A DNA stretch of 64,000 bases, taken from contig NZ_JAICBX010000007.1 in the NCBI RefSeq assembly GCF_019492055.1, positions 85,668-149,667 of the forward strand, given 5' to 3'. The notes beneath the pieces were generated by a model. It did not search any database, was not told the origin of the DNA, and saw only the letters and a list, made by a program, of their open reading frames with translations. Position numbers and translations under genes: made by a program. This document shows positions 42,354 to 51,769 of the stretch, one piece after another; position 1 is the first letter of the stretch, and each line of letters opens with the position of its first letter. The DNA comes from Flavimaribacter sediminis (GTDB lineage Bacteria; Pseudomonadota; Alphaproteobacteria; Rhizobiales; Rhizobiaceae).

Positions 42354-43866
42354 CTTCGCCCTCCCAGATGCCGGCCATCATCAGCCCGATGCGCCGGGAG
42401 TCGGCTTCCGACGCTGCGACCGGCGCGGACAGCCGGCCCTTGACGATCGCCTGGATGCGGTCCGACAGAGCGTTCACTTCGTCGAGATCTTCCGAGATCA
42501 GCAGGATCGCTGCGCCGGCTTCGCGCGCCGCCAGCAGTTCCGTATGAACAGCCGCAATCGCACCTTCGTCAAGGCCGCGCGTCGGCTGGTTGGCGACGAT
42601 GAATTTCGGCGTGGAGGCAAGGTTGCGGCCGAGAATCATCTTCTGCATGTTGCCGCCGGACAAAAGCCGCGTGCCGGTGTCCGGCGTTGCGCCCCTTATG
42701 TCGAAGCGGCGGATGAGTTCTGCGGAGTAATCCCGGCAGGCCTTGCGGTTGACGAAGCCCCGCCGGTTGAAGCGCGGTTCGGAGATGCGTTCGAGCACGG
42801 AATTTTCCCAAACCGCCATCTCGCCGATGGCGCCTTCGGTATTGCGGTCTTCCGGTATGCGGCCGGCGGCCGATTCGACAAGGTCGTGCGGTGTGAAGCC
42901 TTTGGCTGTCCGGCCGTCGAAGGTCAGATCGCCTTGCGTCGCTTCCGCGAGACCGCAGGTCAGCTTGCCGAGCGTCGCCTGGCCGTTTCCGGATACGCCG
43001 ATGATTCCGAGGATCTCGCCGCTTCGCACCTCGAAAGACACGTCGTCGAGCAGTGTGCGCTCGCCCTGTGTCACACTGACGTTGCGTGCGGAGAACACCG
43101 TATCGCCGGCGCGCTGATCCTGGCGCCTGGGACGCACGACACGACGCCCCACCATCAGTTCGGCCAGTTCCGCGCGGTCCGTGTCGGCCGTGTTGCGCTC
43201 GGCGACGACCTTGCCGCCGCGCAGGATCACGACGCGGCTGGACGCGGCCATCACCTCGTGAAGCTTGTGCGAAATGAAGATCAGTGACAGGCCGGTCTCC
43301 GTCATGGTTCTCAGCGTTTCGAACAGCTTGTCGGCCTCGATGCGGGTCAGAACCGCTGTCGGTTCGTCGAGGATCAGGACCCGGGCGTCGCGATACAGCG
43401 CTTTCAGGATCTCGACGCGCTGTCGTTCGCCCACGGACAGGTCCGAGATCATCGCTTCCGGATCGACCTGCAAGCCAAAGCGCTCCGCGAGTTCGGTGAG
43501 TTTGCGTCGCGCCGGCCGGCGCGCCGAGGTGAAAAGACCGAGCCCTTCCGTCCCGATCATGACATTGTCGAGAACGCTCAGGTTGCCGGCGAGCGTGAAA
43601 TGCTGGTGGACCATTCCGATCCCGGCCTCGATCGCCGCACTCGGCTTGCCGGGCGGCAGTACGTCGCCGAAAGCGCGAACCTCGCCGCTGTCGGCCGTAT
43701 AGTGGCCGAAAAGGATGTTCATCAGCGTCGTCTTGCCGGCGCCGTTTTCACCGAGCAGCGCCAGCAGTTCCCCCTGGTTCAGGCTCAGGCTGATATCGTC
43801 ATTGGCGACGAGGTCGCCGAAACGCTTGGTAATGCCGGAAAGCTCGAGAACGGGCGGCCGGGTCAA
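42343..43866 (-). CDS. ABC transporter ATPase with two nucleotide-binding domains (NupO-like)
   Basis: 507 residues in two fused ATPase domains, as in sugar/nucleoside importers. Domain 1 has Walker A GENGAGKTT, signature LSVGERQRVEIL and Walker B VLILDEPTA. In domain 2 the Walker A is degenerate (GVSGNGQAT) and the signature is LLSGGNMQKMILGR, the usual asymmetry. The start is taken as TTG 43866, which sits in a TTGA overlap with the amidase stop and has GGAGG at ideal spacing; ATG 43902 would overlap the amidase by 40 bases. Confidence 0.93.
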   Translation of the reverse strand: MTRPPVLELSGITKRFGDLVANDDISLSLNQGELLALLGENGAGKTTLMNILFGHYTADSGEVRAFGDVLPPGKPSAAIEAGIGMVHQHFTLAGNLSVLDNVMIGTEGLGLFTSARRPARRKLTELAERFGLQVDPEAMISDLSVGERQRVEILKALYRDARVLILDEPTAVLTRIEADKLFETLRTMTETGLSLIFISHKLHEVMAASSRVVILRGGKVVAERNTADTDRAELAELMVGRRVVRPRRQDQRAGDTVFSARNVSVTQGERTLLDDVSFEVRSGEILGIIGVSGNGQATLGKLTCGLAEATQGDLTFDGRTAKGFTPHDLVESAAGRIPEDRNTEGAIGEMAVWENSVLERISEPRFNRRGFVNRKACRDYSAELIRRFDIRGATPDTGTRLLSGGNMQKMILGRNLASTPKFIVANQPTRGLDEGAIAAVHTELLAAREAGAAILLISEDLDEVNALSDRIQAIVKGRLSAPVAASEADSRRIGLMMAGIWEGEDAA

Positions 43867-45299
43867 TTGAGCCCTCCGGCGATCGGCGCGAGGAACGGCC
43901 ATGGGGCGTCGTCTTCAAGCTGGTGGGCGATATGCAAGAGCAGCAGATCGGAACCGATCGGCCCGATAAGTTGCAAAGAAAGCGGCAGGCCCGCCTGGTC
44001 GAGCCCGCGCGGGATGACCATCGCCGGAAGTCCGCAAACATTGGCGAGCGTGGCGCGTGGCGCATAGCTTCCCATGAAGGACCAGGTTCCATCGGCGTCC
44101 GCATGTGTTCTGTCTGTTTGACCGATTTTGATCGGCGCCCGGCCAAGCACGGGCATGGCGATCACATCGACATTTTCGAAGATCCGCCAGCATTCGTGGG
44201 CGAGACGCGCGGCTTCCGAATCGGCGCGGAACAGTTCGGCCGCAGTTCGTTTGCGCCCTTGCGCGGCATTGTCAGCGACGGCCGGGTGCAGTTCGTCGTC
44301 GCCGATGTCAAGCGAATCGATCCAGTTCGCCTCGCTGATCGACAGGAACATGCGGGCGATCGCGTCAGTGCGTTCCACGATCGAATCCAGCTTCGCCGTA
44401 TCGATATCGACGATCGTGTGGCCGTGCGAGGAGAGAATTGGTTCGGTGCTGCGGATGGCGTTGGCCTGTTCTGCGCCGAGGCCGGCCGGCGCCGTGTCGA
44501 CCAGCGCAATCCTCAGGCCGCGAATGGGTCCGCCGGTCAGCGACTGATCGCCATAGGGGCCCTTCACGTGACCGGAGACGGCGAAGAGGGCGGCGGCGAT
44601 GTCGCGGACGGATCGCGCAATCACCAGTTCGCCGGTAATTCCCATCAGGTGGTTCGAAAATTCGGGCGCGTTGGGTACGAGACCGCGCGAAGGTTTCAGC
44701 GCCGGCAAGCCGCAGCAGGCCGCCGGGATGCGGATCGAGCCTGCGGCGTCCGTGGCGTGGGCAATGGCGACGATGCCGGAGGCGACGGCCGCCGCCGCGC
44801 CGCTGGAGGAACCGCCTGGCGAGTATTCGGGGTTCCAGGGATTGCGCGCCACGGGATCTTCGGTCGGTTCGCTGGTGACCGAAAGGCCGAAGGAAGGGCA
44901 GCTTGTCACGCCGAAGGGCAAGAGCCCCGCGCGGCGAAAGCGCTCGAAGATCAGGCTGTCGCGTTCAGGCTTTCCGACACGGGCGGCGATTGCTCTGGAT
45001 CCTGCATGGCCAGGCAGACCCTTAGCGGCGTTGCCCAGTCCCTTGACGAGAAAAGGTACGCCGGCAAAAGGCATGGTGTCGGCTGCGCCGTCGGCCACAA
45101 GCTCGTCGAATGCAACGGCCGCCGACAGCCCCATCTCCTCATCGAAAAAGGCGATCGCGCCCAGCTTGTCGTTGCGGGCGCGATCGAGGCTTTCGCGCAT
45201 GAGGGCCGACGCTGTTGTCCGGCCCTCTCGAACGGCCTGCCCGAGAGCGGTCGCGTCTACTAGCCCGTCGCCGGCGCTGCTGTCGCCAGCCTGCTGCAT
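43863..45299 (-). CDS. Amidase (amidase-signature family) within the BMP transporter operon
   Basis: 478 residues. The amidase signature is GGSSSGAAAAVASGIVAIA with DAAGSIRIPAACCG following, giving the Ser-cisSer pair; the catalytic Lys lies in PFLVKGLGNA. It hydrolyses an amide, releasing ammonia. It lies between the binding protein (2-base gap) and the ATPase (TTGA overlap), so it is made with the transporter and likely processes what is imported. Relatives are also annotated as GatA-like amidases, but the operon argues against a tRNA role. Confidence 0.9.
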   Translation of the reverse strand: MQQAGDSSAGDGLVDATALGQAVREGRTTASALMRESLDRARNDKLGAIAFFDEEMGLSAAVAFDELVADGAADTMPFAGVPFLVKGLGNAAKGLPGHAGSRAIAARVGKPERDSLIFERFRRAGLLPFGVTSCPSFGLSVTSEPTEDPVARNPWNPEYSPGGSSSGAAAAVASGIVAIAHATDAAGSIRIPAACCGLPALKPSRGLVPNAPEFSNHLMGITGELVIARSVRDIAAALFAVSGHVKGPYGDQSLTGGPIRGLRIALVDTAPAGLGAEQANAIRSTEPILSSHGHTIVDIDTAKLDSIVERTDAIARMFLSISEANWIDSLDIGDDELHPAVADNAAQGRKRTAAELFRADSEAARLAHECWRIFENVDVIAMPVLGRAPIKIGQTDRTHADADGTWSFMGSYAPRATLANVCGLPAMVIPRGLDQAGLPLSLQLIGPIGSDLLLLHIAHQLEDDAPWPFLAPIAGGLN

Positions 45300-45301
45300 G
45301 G

Positions 45302-46285
45302 TCAGGACGGTTCGTCGGGGTTGATCGGCACCTCGAAGGATCCGTCCTTGATCGCCTGGCGCTTGGCTTCCATCGTGGCGATCGCGTTTGGCGGCAACTT
45401 TTCGCTGACGAAAATGATGTCATTGCCGCCATACTTCATGAAGGAAAACTCGGTGTAATCCTTGCCGACGGGCTTGTCGGCCTTGATATCGGCCACGATC
45501 GCCTCGACGGTCGGACGGTAGTTCCAGATGGCGTTGGCGAAGACCGTGTCGGGATATCGCTCCGTGTAGTCGATCAGCGAGCCGACTGCGAGCACGCCGC
45601 GCTCCTTGGCGCCGTCGGCCGTGCCGATGCGTTCGCCGAAGATGATGTCGGCGCCGGCGTCGATCTGCGCAATCGCGGCTTCCTTGGCCTTTGGCGGGTC
45701 AAACCAGGTGCCGATGAAGGCGTTCAGAAATTCGGCGTTCGGATTGACCTCGCTGACGCCGTCGCGGAAGGCGTTGATCAGCAGGTTGACTTCCGGAATC
45801 GGATAGCCGCCGACCGAACCGAACGTGTTGGTCTCGCTGATCGACCCGGCGAGCATGCCTGCAAGATAGGCGGCTTCGTGGTTGCGGGTGCCGAAGACGC
45901 CGAAATTGTCGCCGGACGGGCCGCCGGAAGACCCCATCAGAAAGGCGACGTCCGGATAGTCCTGTGCGACCTGGCGCGCCTCGTTTTCAACGGCGTAGGA
46001 TTCGCCCCAGATCAGATCGACGCCCTGTTCGGCGTATTCGCGCATGGCGCGGGCGTAGTCGGTGCCGGACACGCCTTCGGACCAGACATATTCGATCAGG
46101 CCGTCATCGGCGGCCGATTGCAGCGCTTCGTGGATGCGCGAGTTCCAGGCGTTCTCGACCGGCGAGGCGTGGATTCCGGCGACCTTGATCTTGTCGTCGG
46201 CCATGGACGCTGCCCCGAGCACAGGCAGAAGGCTTACTGCCGTCACGACGGTGATGAAGCGACGACGGGAGAAGAGATTGAACAT
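45302..46285 (-). CDS. BMP-family ABC transporter substrate-binding protein
   Basis: A 327-residue periplasmic protein of the PnrA/BMP family, which includes purine-nucleoside receptors. The signal sequence MFNLFSRRRFITVVTAVSLL, ending near ADD, contains SRRRFI, a Tat-like twin-arginine motif. Features are DKIKVAGIHASPVEN, VDLIWGESYAVEN and GVFGTRNHEAAYLAGMLAG. Start ATG 46285 is chosen; the frame opens 171 bases earlier but those residues are not signal-like. First gene of its operon; the actual ligand is unknown and could be an amide-bearing compound given the amidase next door. Confidence 0.92.
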   Translation of the reverse strand: MFNLFSRRRFITVVTAVSLLPVLGAASMADDKIKVAGIHASPVENAWNSRIHEALQSAADDGLIEYVWSEGVSGTDYARAMREYAEQGVDLIWGESYAVENEARQVAQDYPDVAFLMGSSGGPSGDNFGVFGTRNHEAAYLAGMLAGSISETNTFGSVGGYPIPEVNLLINAFRDGVSEVNPNAEFLNAFIGTWFDPPKAKEAAIAQIDAGADIIFGERIGTADGAKERGVLAVGSLIDYTERYPDTVFANAIWNYRPTVEAIVADIKADKPVGKDYTEFSFMKYGGNDIIFVSEKLPPNAIATMEAKRQAIKDGSFEVPINPDEPS

Positions 46286-46494
46286 TTTTGGTTCCCCTAA
46301 AGAGTTCATTATATCGGCGCAGACGGGTATCTTCAGCCGATCTTGTTTTGCTGTACCGCACAATTTAGACGGCGGGCCAATTTCTTTGTCAATAGGGTTG
46401 GAATATTCTTGAGTGGTCGAAAACAGGATTGTTTTCGAAACAGTTGCATCGATCATGTGTTAAACTCCAGGGGCGCGAGTGGAGGGCCTTTTTG

Positions 46495-47649
46495 ATGTCT
46501 GTGCGTGGAACCCGCATTCTGGTCGGAACGAGCAAGGGCGCCTTTCTGGTTGCCGGCGAGACTGACCGTTGGACAGTCAAAGGGCCCTTCTGTGACGGCT
46601 GGCCGATCAATCACATTGTCGGCGATGCGGAGACGGATACACTTTGGGCCGGAGGCGGCGGAGATTGGCACGGCGCTGGCGTCTGGCGCTCCGACGACGG
46701 CGGCGAAAGCTGGGAGCTGACGCGGCTGACATCCGGCCAGATGGACGATTGGGCGGCGCAGGACGCCGATTTCGCCGCCATGATCGGCTGGACGGATACG
46801 CCGTTGCCCTTCGACAAAGATTTTTCGCAGATCTGGTCGCTCGGGTTTGCGCATGGAACGCTGTACGCCGGCGCAAAGCCGGCGAGCCTGCTCGCCAGTC
46901 GCGACGGAGGCGCCACCTTCGAGCGGCTGCAGGGGCTGACCGATCATCCTTCGGCAGAGAGCTGGAACCCTGGCGGCGCCGGCCTTGTTTTGCATACCAT
47001 AGTGTCCGACCCATCCGATCCGGAAAAGATGTGGATCGGCATTTCGGCTGCGGGCGTCTTCGCAACCGAGGATGGTGGAAAAAGCTGGGAGCGCCGCAAC
47101 CGGCTGTCCAACCTCGGCGTATGCGCCGATCACGACCACCCGGCTGGCCCCAGTGACGGGGAAATCGGGCATTGCGTCCACAATATGATGCGCGCGCCGG
47201 GAGAGGGTGATCTGCTCTACCAGCAAAATCATCACGGCGTGTGGCGCTCTGCAGACGGGGGGAGAAGCTGGGACGACATCACCGCGGGTCTGCCGTCAAC
47301 ATTTGGTTTTCCGATCTGTGTGCATCCACGGGACGCGCAAACGATCTGGACCCTGCCGCTCAACGGCGACAGCGCCGGACGGTTTCCGCCCGATGCGGCC
47401 GCGGCAGTATGGCGCTCGCGCGACGGCGGCGCTACCTGGCGAGACTTGCGCGAGGGATTGCCGCAGGAAAGCTGCTATTTCACAGTTCTGCGTCAGGCGA
47501 TGGCGCGCGACAACGCCGATCCCGTCGGCGTTTATTTCGGGACCAACAGCGGCTCCGTGTTCGCCAGTCTCGACGAGGGAGACACCTGGGACGAGATCGC
47601 GCGGCATCTGCCGACGATCCTTTCCGTCGAGGCGATGGATCGTATGTGA
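46495..47649 (+). CDS. BNR/sortilin-type beta-propeller protein
   Basis: 384 residues without signal peptide. Asp-box (BNR) repeats recur: WRSDDGGESWEL, ASRDGGATFERL, ATEDGGKSWERR, WRSADGGRSWDDI, WRSRDGGATWRDL and ASLDEGDTWDEI, six blades or parts of blades. This is the YCF48/VPS10-like propeller often labelled exo-alpha-sialidase or glycosyl hydrolase, but no sialidase catalytic set was identified. ATG 46495 has GGAGGGC upstream. Divergent from the BMP operon and convergent with a Crp-family gene. Ligand unknown. Confidence 0.85.
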   Translation: MSVRGTRILVGTSKGAFLVAGETDRWTVKGPFCDGWPINHIVGDAETDTLWAGGGGDWHGAGVWRSDDGGESWELTRLTSGQMDDWAAQDADFAAMIGWTDTPLPFDKDFSQIWSLGFAHGTLYAGAKPASLLASRDGGATFERLQGLTDHPSAESWNPGGAGLVLHTIVSDPSDPEKMWIGISAAGVFATEDGGKSWERRNRLSNLGVCADHDHPAGPSDGEIGHCVHNMMRAPGEGDLLYQQNHHGVWRSADGGRSWDDITAGLPSTFGFPICVHPRDAQTIWTLPLNGDSAGRFPPDAAAAVWRSRDGGATWRDLREGLPQESCYFTVLRQAMARDNADPVGVYFGTNSGSVFASLDEGDTWDEIARHLPTILSVEAMDRM

Positions 47650-47665
47650 GCGAGCGGCGACGAGG

Positions 47666-48379
47666 TCAGGAAAACGATCCCGGCATCAGCGCTTCGTAAC
47701 GCTGCTTCACCAGACGGTAACAGTGGCAGGCGGCGTTTTCGAGGCCCTTGCGGTCCTCCACCGTGACTGCACCTTTTTGTGCGCTGATGAGGCCCTTCTC
47801 GCGCAGGGTCTGGCTTGCGCCGTTGATGCTGGATCGATGAACCGACAGCATCTGTCCCAGGAACTCCTGCGTCAGCGGCAAGCGGTCGTCATCGCTGCGG
47901 TCGCGCATCATCAGGATCCAGCGAGAGAGCCGTTCTTCCACCGGATGGATCGCGTTGCAGGCGACAGACTGCATGGTCAGCGAAAGAAGCGCCTCCATGT
48001 AGCAGACAATGTGCTGCCGGAAGGCTCCATCCTCGTCGAACGCTTTCTGAAACGTCGGCGCAGGACATCGCCATGCCTTTCCCGGCACCTGCGCCAGCCA
48101 TCGTCCATAGGTTTCGCGGGAGCCAATGGCGGCAATGGGGCCGACAACACCCTCCCGCCCTATGCCGGCCAGCTCCGGCGATTCCCCGTCCACCTGTGGC
48201 GCCACAATGGAAACCATGCCGCTTTCCGGAAACAGCACAAAGTCGATACGTTCGCCCGAATCGAGCAAGGTTGTGCCGGAAGAATAGGATATCGGCCTGA
48301 GATCATTCTCGATCAACGCCAGTGTCTTGACAGGCAAATGCCGCAGCAGCCGGTTCGCGAAACGTCTGTTTATGCTCAT
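47666..48379 (-). CDS. Crp/Fnr-family transcriptional regulator
   Basis: 237 residues. The N-terminal cyclic-nucleotide-type beta-barrel (ISYSSGTTLLDSGERIDFVLFP) lacks Fnr cysteines, and its phosphate-binding loop is not the cAMP type. A dimer helix leads to a Crp-type helix-turn-helix: PLTQEFLGQMLSVHRSSI, then ASQTLREKGLISAQ. Similar proteins are common, often in several copies, in Hyphomicrobiales. It is divergent from the KaiC-like gene across 192 bases and may control it. Confidence 0.88.
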   Translation of the reverse strand: MSINRRFANRLLRHLPVKTLALIENDLRPISYSSGTTLLDSGERIDFVLFPESGMVSIVAPQVDGESPELAGIGREGVVGPIAAIGSRETYGRWLAQVPGKAWRCPAPTFQKAFDEDGAFRQHIVCYMEALLSLTMQSVACNAIHPVEERLSRWILMMRDRSDDDRLPLTQEFLGQMLSVHRSSINGASQTLREKGLISAQKGAVTVEDRKGLENAACHCYRLVKQRYEALMPGSFS

Positions 48380-48571
48380 GATGATTAAACACGCGGACAG
48401 GACGCCGGTTCCGGACGAATGTCGGGTACCCGACAGAACCCTGTGGTCTATGGTGCTAGCGTGTGTCGGGTTGACGACGATTTCGTATTGTTAAAGTATT
48501 GTTTTTGAAGATTGTCGCAGAACTTTTCCGGTAGCCGCCCGCGCTGCCGTTTTCTGAATTACGGGGGTTAA

Positions 48572-50020
48572 ATGGAAGAGCGATTGTCAACCGGAATCGA
48601 GGGCCTGGACTACATCATGGACGGCGGCCTGCCGACCGGACATGTCTATCTCATCCGGGGGGAACCCGGCACCGGCAAGACGACAATGGCGCTGCAATAT
48701 ATGAACGCCGGCGCCAGGAACGGTGAACCGGCGCTCTACGTCACCTTGTCCCAAACGGCCCGGGAGCTGGATATCATTGCTTCGTCCTATGGAATGAGCC
48801 TTGACGGGATGGATGTCCACTCTGGCCACGACCTGTTCGGCGAAGCGTCTGCCCAGAGCGTAATCGACACCAGCGAGATGGAACTCGAGAGGCTGGTCGG
48901 CCGGGTCAGGGATATATTGGCGGAAACAAAGCCGACGAGGGTCGTGATCGATTCTCTGATAGACCTTCGCTTGCGCGCGCTGGACGTGCTTGCCTATCGT
49001 CGGCTTTTCCGCGAACTCATGGATATACTGATTGCCGCCCAGACGACGACGCTGTTTCTGGACAGCGATCCGGAATATGGCGGCGATTCCCAAGTGACCG
49101 CTCTGGTCCACGGGGTCCTGTCGCTGAGGCGGGCGCTTCCGGGTTACGGCATTGCGCAGCGGCGTCTCGAGATAAACAAGCTGCGCGGCGTGGCCCATGC
49201 GGAAGGTCTTCACGACTTCACGATCCTTGCCAATGGCGTGAGGGTCTTTCCGAGACTGACCAGCGAACTCGACGCGGCGCCGCCAAGCCTCGATACGGTA
49301 GGGACCGGCCTCGCCGGCCTCGATGAACTCACCTGTGGCGGTGTTTCCCAGGGCACGGCGCTGATGATCTACGGCCAGGCCGGCACCGGCAAGTCAACGC
49401 TTGCCGCAAGCATTATCAGGGCCTCTATCGATCGGGGCGACCAGGCCGCGGCTTTCATGTTCGAGGAGCATCCCAAAACCTTCCTCAAACGCGCCGACAG
49501 ACTCGGCATTCCACTGACCGAGGAGAACGAGTCCGGGCGATTCATAACCGCCGACATGAGGGCCGGTGAGGTGCTTCCAGGCGAGTTCGTGCACATGGTG
49601 CTCGACGCTGCCGACCGCAAGCCTGTCAAGACGGTCGTCATCGACAGTGTCAACGGGTATGTGACGGCCGCCGCAAACAAGGATCACGCCCTCGCGCAGC
49701 TCAACACCCTGGTGGCCACCTTACGGTCGCGCCAGGTCGTTACCGTACTGGTGGTGGAACAACCCGGGTTTCTTACCCAGATCGGCCACAGCCTGGATGT
49801 CAGCATCCTTTCCGACTGCATCATATTACTGCGGCAATACGAACCCCAAAGCATGGTCCGCCGATCGATTACCGTGCTGAAGAAGAGAACGGGTCCGCAC
49901 AGCACTGAACTCCGGGAGCTGGTTATGGAAGACGGTAGAATGGATGTTGTAGCTATTCCGCCCGATCGCCTGGAGACGATGCGCCAGCTTCATCTCCTCA
50001 ATTCTCACGCGCCGATTTAG
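48572..50020 (+). CDS. KaiC-like double RecA-domain ATPase
   Basis: 482 residues, two tandem KaiC domains. Walker A sites are GEPGTGKTT at residues 30-38 and GQAGTGKST at about 268-276. Where cyanobacterial KaiC has a catalytic Glu pair, the first domain reads YVTLSQTARELD (Ser-Gln) and the second FMFEEHPKTF (Glu-Glu), so only the second keeps both. In the C-terminal domain the phosphosite neighbourhood reads DVSILSDCIILL, keeping a Ser at the first site but an Ile at the second. There is no KaiB or KaiA nearby. It is followed 11 bases later by an HWE histidine kinase, so the two probably signal together, perhaps in stress or light responses. Confidence 0.9.
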   Translation: MEERLSTGIEGLDYIMDGGLPTGHVYLIRGEPGTGKTTMALQYMNAGARNGEPALYVTLSQTARELDIIASSYGMSLDGMDVHSGHDLFGEASAQSVIDTSEMELERLVGRVRDILAETKPTRVVIDSLIDLRLRALDVLAYRRLFRELMDILIAAQTTTLFLDSDPEYGGDSQVTALVHGVLSLRRALPGYGIAQRRLEINKLRGVAHAEGLHDFTILANGVRVFPRLTSELDAAPPSLDTVGTGLAGLDELTCGGVSQGTALMIYGQAGTGKSTLAASIIRASIDRGDQAAAFMFEEHPKTFLKRADRLGIPLTEENESGRFITADMRAGEVLPGEFVHMVLDAADRKPVKTVVIDSVNGYVTAAANKDHALAQLNTLVATLRSRQVVTVLVVEQPGFLTQIGHSLDVSILSDCIILLRQYEPQSMVRRSITVLKKRTGPHSTELRELVMEDGRMDVVAIPPDRLETMRQLHLLNSHAPI

Positions 50021-50031
50021 CAAAGCCGCCG

Positions 50032-51114
50032 ATGCCTGCGAAACTGCCTGACGAAAGGGTTCTGGTTCTTGCCGCGCTGCCCGCCGACGCCGCCGCACTT
50101 CGGGAATTGATCGAGGCAGAGGGAGAAACGCCCGCTCCGCTGGCCGACGGCAAGTTGTCCGACGCCCTGGACGAGGGCGCCGGCTGTCTGATCATGACCG
50201 AGGAAACGTTGACGGCGAACATCGTGGCGCCCCTGTTGGAGTGGGCGCAGGCGCAGCCGGAGTGGAGCGTGTTGCCGGTATTGATCCTTGTGCGGCACCC
50301 CAATCGTCTGCCCAAGACTGTCGTACCCCTGGTTCAGGGAGAACGATCGAAACGCATCCAGGTGACATTACTCGGGCGACCATCCGCGCCCGATGTCCTG
50401 CGCAATGCGCTGCGTGGACTGATGGAAACGCGGCGGTGGCAATATCGTATCCGCGACCAGATACGTGAGTTGCAGCAACGGGAAGAGGAAGTTCTGCTGC
50501 TTGGCAGGGAGGTTCAGCACCGGGCCAGAAACAGCATCACGAAGGTTCTGTCCATCATGCGGCAGACCTGGCGCAGTTCCGCTTCGCCGGAAGCGTTTAT
50601 CCAAAGTCTCGAACGGCGAATTGCATCGATGGCCCGCGGTCTAACGTTGATGTCGGAATCAAACGCGCTCGGGGCGAGTATCGTGGACCTGCTGGTCACC
50701 GAGGTCAGGGCCGTTCTCGGCGAGGAAGCGGAAAGCAAGAGGCTTTTCTACGAGGGCCGGGACATGATGCTCAACGAGAAAGGCGCCCTGGCGCTTCACC
50801 TTGTTTTCCACGAGTTGACAACCAATGCGCTGAAATACGGCGCGTTCAGCAATTCGAGCGGTTGTGTGAACGTGCAATGGGCGTTCGAAGCCGACGATGA
50901 CGGCGAAATGCTTCGACTGTCGTGGCGTGAGGAAAATGGGCCGCCCGTCGTCCCGCCGGAAAAGAAGGGATTCGGGTCGCGGCTGATCGACATTACTCTT
51001 TTGCAGGAGGTCGAAGGAGCCTGCGACATCGACTACGCCAAAACCGGGCTCGTCTGTACAATGCGCCTTCCCACAGGGGTTATCTCGCCAACATCCCCGG
51101 GCGACCAGCAATAG
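50032..51114 (+). CDS. HWE-family histidine kinase paired with KaiC-like protein
   Basis: 360 residues. About the first 130 resemble a receiver fold (VLVLAALPADAAALRELI, then TLLGRPSAPDVLRNAL) but lack the phospho-acceptor Asp context. A coiled coil (IRELQQREEEVLLL) leads to the phosphorylated His in REVQHRARNSITKV, the N-box HELTTNALKYGA and the family-defining Trp-x-Glu in LSWREENGPPV, then GFGSRLID. HWE kinases of alphaproteobacteria often feed the general stress response. No membrane segment, so cytoplasmic. Its partner response regulator is not in the window. Confidence 0.88.
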   Translation: MPAKLPDERVLVLAALPADAAALRELIEAEGETPAPLADGKLSDALDEGAGCLIMTEETLTANIVAPLLEWAQAQPEWSVLPVLILVRHPNRLPKTVVPLVQGERSKRIQVTLLGRPSAPDVLRNALRGLMETRRWQYRIRDQIRELQQREEEVLLLGREVQHRARNSITKVLSIMRQTWRSSASPEAFIQSLERRIASMARGLTLMSESNALGASIVDLLVTEVRAVLGEEAESKRLFYEGRDMMLNEKGALALHLVFHELTTNALKYGAFSNSSGCVNVQWAFEADDDGEMLRLSWREENGPPVVPPEKKGFGSRLIDITLLQEVEGACDIDYAKTGLVCTMRLPTGVISPTSPGDQQ

Positions 51115-51273
51115 GCGAGCTCCGAATGAGGTCTCCCGAGGGACAGCAATGAAGCCGCCTGCTGATTTTACGAGAATCAGCAACCTTTCGATCTGCAACC
51201 CAAATTGATTTGGCGACCTGCAATCAAAGGGCGTATCCTTTCAACGCGCAATCTATGCATGCGAGGGGGCGTC

Positions 51274-51765
51274 ATGACATCCGGCAATCTCGATATTCAG
51301 CAACCACAACCTTTCGATCTCGTAGGGAGCACCATCCTGATTTCCGGGAACGCCGTGGCGTTCGAGGGTACGCTGACAATTCGCGTCAGCGAAGGCCATG
51401 ACGAATATTCTTCCTTCACCAATGTGGGCTCGCTGGCTCTGCGCCAGTTCCAGGGCGAAATCACGATCCCTGACAATCCCGGCTTCCAGCTCTCGCGGCT
51501 GTTCCTGACGCTCGCCGACGACACCGGCAATGAAAACGGGCCGTCGGTCATCGTACCCGTTCTCTTCGGTCCGAAGATCGTCCCCGGTTACACCGGCTAT
51601 CGCAACTACACCGTCAAATCCGGCGACACACTGACGAAGATCGCAAGGGCGGAATATGGAAATGACGATTTTCAGCCGATCGTCGAGGCGAACCAGCACC
51701 TCATCAGCGATCCTGACCTGATCTTCGTTGGACAGGTGCTGCGCGTGCCGCGCAACGACACGTGA
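51274..51765 (+). CDS. Gmad2 and LysM domain protein
   Basis: 163 residues from ATG 51274, with GAGGGGGC upstream. Residues about 8-105 are an immunoglobulin-like Gmad2 domain (PFDLVGSTILISGNAVAFEG, LRQFQGEITIP), and the C-terminal 50 residues a LysM domain (NYTVKSGDTLTKIAR, VEANQHLISDPDLIFVGQVL). LysM usually binds peptidoglycan, yet no signal peptide is visible, so the protein is either exported by an unusual route or works inside. Convergent with the GST gene. Confidence 0.82.
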   Translation: MTSGNLDIQQPQPFDLVGSTILISGNAVAFEGTLTIRVSEGHDEYSSFTNVGSLALRQFQGEITIPDNPGFQLSRLFLTLADDTGNENGPSVIVPVLFGPKIVPGYTGYRNYTVKSGDTLTKIARAEYGNDDFQPIVEANQHLISDPDLIFVGQVLRVPRNDT

Positions 51766-51769
51766 CGAT

